Origin: Rubrivivax sp.
GTDB taxonomy: Bacteria; Pseudomonadota; Gammaproteobacteria; Burkholderiales; Burkholderiaceae_C
NCBI GenBank assembly: GCA_026125665.1
Contig: JAHCKS010000036.1
Span: forward strand, 1-45,249
Length of the DNA stretch: 45,249 nt
Direction of reading: 5' to 3'
The notes beneath the pieces are model-generated. The model saw only the letters and a program-made list of their open reading frames with translations. It was not told where the DNA came from and did not search any database. Made by a program: the position numbers and the translations under genes. Shown here piece after piece: positions 43,937-45,249 of this stretch (its first letter is position 1; every line of letters begins with the position of its first letter).

Positions 43937-44845
43937 ATGGACAGCCTCGCCGGCATGCAGGTCTTCATCCGCGTCGTCGAGACCGGCAGCTTCAGCCGCG
44001 CCGCCGCTGCGCTCGGCACGACCCAGCCCACGGCCACGAAGGCCGTGGCGGCGGCGGAGAAGCGGCTCGGGGCGCGGCTGCTGCACCGCACGACCCGCGG
44101 CGTCACGCCCACCGAGGTGGGCGCGCTGTACTACGAGCGCTGCAAGCTCATCGTGCACGAGTTCGAGGCGGCCGAGAACCTGGCCATGCTCCGGCAGGGC
44201 GGCCTCGGCGGCAGGCTGCGCATCAGCACCAGCGTCGCCTTCGGCCGCCGGGTGATGGTGCCGCTGGTGCTGCACTACATGCGCGAGCACCCGCACCTGG
44301 CCGTGGACCTGAGCTTCGACGACCGCTACGTCAACCTGGTGGAGCAGGGCGTCGACGTGGCCATGCGCATGGGGCGGCTGGCGGACTCGTCGCTCGGTGC
44401 GCGCTACCTCGGCACGAACCCGTGGGTGATGGTCGCCGCCGAAAGCCACCTGCGCGACAAGGGCGTGCCGAGGCGGCCACGCGACCTGGCGCGCCACACC
44501 TGCCTCGTCTACAGCAGCGTGCAAGGCGACGACCGGTGGATGTTGACCGGCCCCGACGGCCACGAGCAGGCGGTGCCGGTGCGCGGCCCGCTGCGCAGCA
44601 ACAACCTGAGCGCCATCCTCGCCGCGGCGCGCGCCGGCATGGGGCTGGCCATCCTGCCTCGCTACGTCGCGCGCGAGTCGCTCGCCGAAGGCGCGGTGCA
44701 GGAGGTGATGCCTGACCACCGGCTGCCGGCGCAGGACCTGCACGCCGTGTTCCCTTCGCCCAAGCTCGTGCCGCACAAGGTGAGCCACTTCATCGACTGG
44801 CTGAAGTCGGAGCTGCGCGGCGCCTGGTGGGAGCGGGCGCCTTGA
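43937..44845 (+). CDS. LysR-family transcriptional regulator, probable regulator of gcl-uraH
   Basis: 302 residues from ATG 43937 (MDSLAGMQVFIRVVETGSFS), the usual length. The winged helix-turn-helix occupies residues 1-60 (GSFSRAAAALGTTQPTATKA, VAAAEKRLGARLLHRTTRG). A periplasmic-binding-protein-like effector domain follows (GGRLRISTSVAFGRRVMVPL, VDVAMRMGRLADSSLGARYL, AARAGMGLAILPRYVARE). The divergent arrangement with gcl and the T-N11-A palindrome between them are typical of a LysR regulator and its target. The inducer is unknown; glyoxylate or an allantoin product is a guess. The stop codon overlaps the start of the next gene. Confidence 0.93.
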   Translation: MDSLAGMQVFIRVVETGSFSRAAAALGTTQPTATKAVAAAEKRLGARLLHRTTRGVTPTEVGALYYERCKLIVHEFEAAENLAMLRQGGLGGRLRISTSVAFGRRVMVPLVLHYMREHPHLAVDLSFDDRYVNLVEQGVDVAMRMGRLADSSLGARYLGTNPWVMVAAESHLRDKGVPRRPRDLARHTCLVYSSVQGDDRWMLTGPDGHEQAVPVRGPLRSNNLSAILAAARAGMGLAILPRYVARESLAEGAVQEVMPDHRLPAQDLHAVFPSPKLVPHKVSHFIDWLKSELRGAWWERAP

Positions 44846-45249
44846 GCCGCCGATGCCGCTTCGCGGCGTTCGCGCGGATCGGCTGGCTCGCACGGCGGGG
44901 CGGCGCCGTGGCCGCCGCGGCGGTGCTCGGCGCCTGTGCGTTGCCGCCCGGCGTCGAGGCCGACCGCGTCGTCGACGTGGCCACCGGGCAAGCCTTGACG
45001 CGTGCGCAGGTCATGCAGCGCGTGCGCGCCGCCGATGTCGTGCTGCTGGGCGAGCTGCACGACAACGCCCACCACCATGCGCGCCGCGCAACCCTGCTCG
45101 GTGGGCTGCCCGGGCCGGCGGTGGTCGTGGCGGAGCACCTCGTCCGCGGCGCCGCGCCGGCGCTGCCGCGCACGGCGTCGGGCGAGACGTTGCGCCAGGC
45201 CCTCGTGGCGGCCGGCTTCGACGCGCGCGGCTGGCGCTGGCCGCTGCAC
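44842..45249 (+). CDS. ChaN-like (haem-binding) lipoprotein, 5' part only
   Basis: 136 codons from TTG 44842, which overlaps the lysR stop (TTGA); the gene runs off the right edge. The TTG start is favoured because it gives a full lipoprotein signal (ARRGGAVAAAAVLGAC, lipobox LGAC). A later GTG at 44908 would cut most of it. The mature part reads VVDVATGQALTRAQVMQRVR, then DVVLLGELHDNAHHHARRAT and VVVAEHLVRG, the ChaN/Cofac_haem_bdg pattern, where the His-rich GELHDN segment binds haem or a metal. The role in bacteria is poorly defined; iron acquisition is usually proposed. Cotranscription with lysR is possible. Confidence 0.8.
   Translation, partial: MSRRCRFAAFARIGWLARRGGAVAAAAVLGACALPPGVEADRVVDVATGQALTRAQVMQRVRAADVVLLGELHDNAHHHARRATLLGGLPGPAVVVAEHLVRGAAPALPRTASGETLRQALVAAGFDARGWRWPLH

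Overview
The window is very GC-rich DNA (rows of about 80% G+C are common). Its gene content (recC-recB-recD in one operon, glyoxylate carboligase with 5-hydroxyisourate hydrolase, a NarL-type two-component pair, ChaN-like lipoprotein) fits a betaproteobacterium of the Burkholderiales, in the Rubrivivax/Leptothrix/Roseateles neighbourhood. This is inference from style and families; there is no rRNA or other marker here. No tRNA, rRNA, CRISPR array, transposase or integrase was seen.

Layout. (1) 1-6750, minus strand: a four-gene carbohydrate ABC importer (solute-binding protein, two permeases, ATPase), followed on the same strand by the 5' part of a large MalT-like ATPase regulator that runs off the left edge. 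(2) 6870-18198: a NarL-type response regulator and a membrane histidine kinase (GTGA overlap), then envelope genes: a small cysteine-containing secreted protein, a CARDB-like exported protein, two paralogous membrane-anchored TolB-N/TPR-like proteins, a predicted outer-membrane barrel and another exported protein. A 20-bp motif around TTCCTGGGA recurs five times in the gaps of this cluster and nowhere else I could find by eye. It looks like the operator or promoter element of an undescribed regulon, perhaps that of the adjacent two-component system. (3) 18234-18938: a DUF1801/YdeI-like protein. (4) 19265-29068, minus strand: recC-recB-recD, translationally coupled. (5) 29328-33053: a secreted protein of unknown function and a TIR-transmembrane-WD40 protein, a plausible defence or stress-signalling unit beside recBCD. 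(6) 33348-37842: a GFA-type zinc protein divergent from a 1232-residue AfsR/BTAD-type regulator. (7) 37868-41530: two related copies (about 355 and 470 bp) of a hairpin-rich non-coding repeat in direct orientation. They bracket a FAD monooxygenase/epoxidase-like gene, an alpha/beta-hydrolase with an Asp nucleophile, and a remnant of a methyl-accepting chemotaxis protein. (8) 41599-45249: uraH and gcl (purine/glyoxylate catabolism), a divergent LysR regulator with a perfect T-N11-A palindrome between them, and the start of a ChaN-like lipoprotein.

How they may work together. The sugar importer is a self-contained operon, with a regulator of the MalT type behind it. The two-component system sits at the head of the envelope genes and shares a motif with their upstream regions, so joint control is the simplest reading. 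The epoxidase-like and epoxide-hydrolase-like enzymes form a likely two-step oxidation/hydrolysis pair carried between repeats. The gcl/uraH/lysR block belongs to uric acid and glyoxylate use. All start codons are choices from sequence alone; several genes appear to use GTG or TTG.
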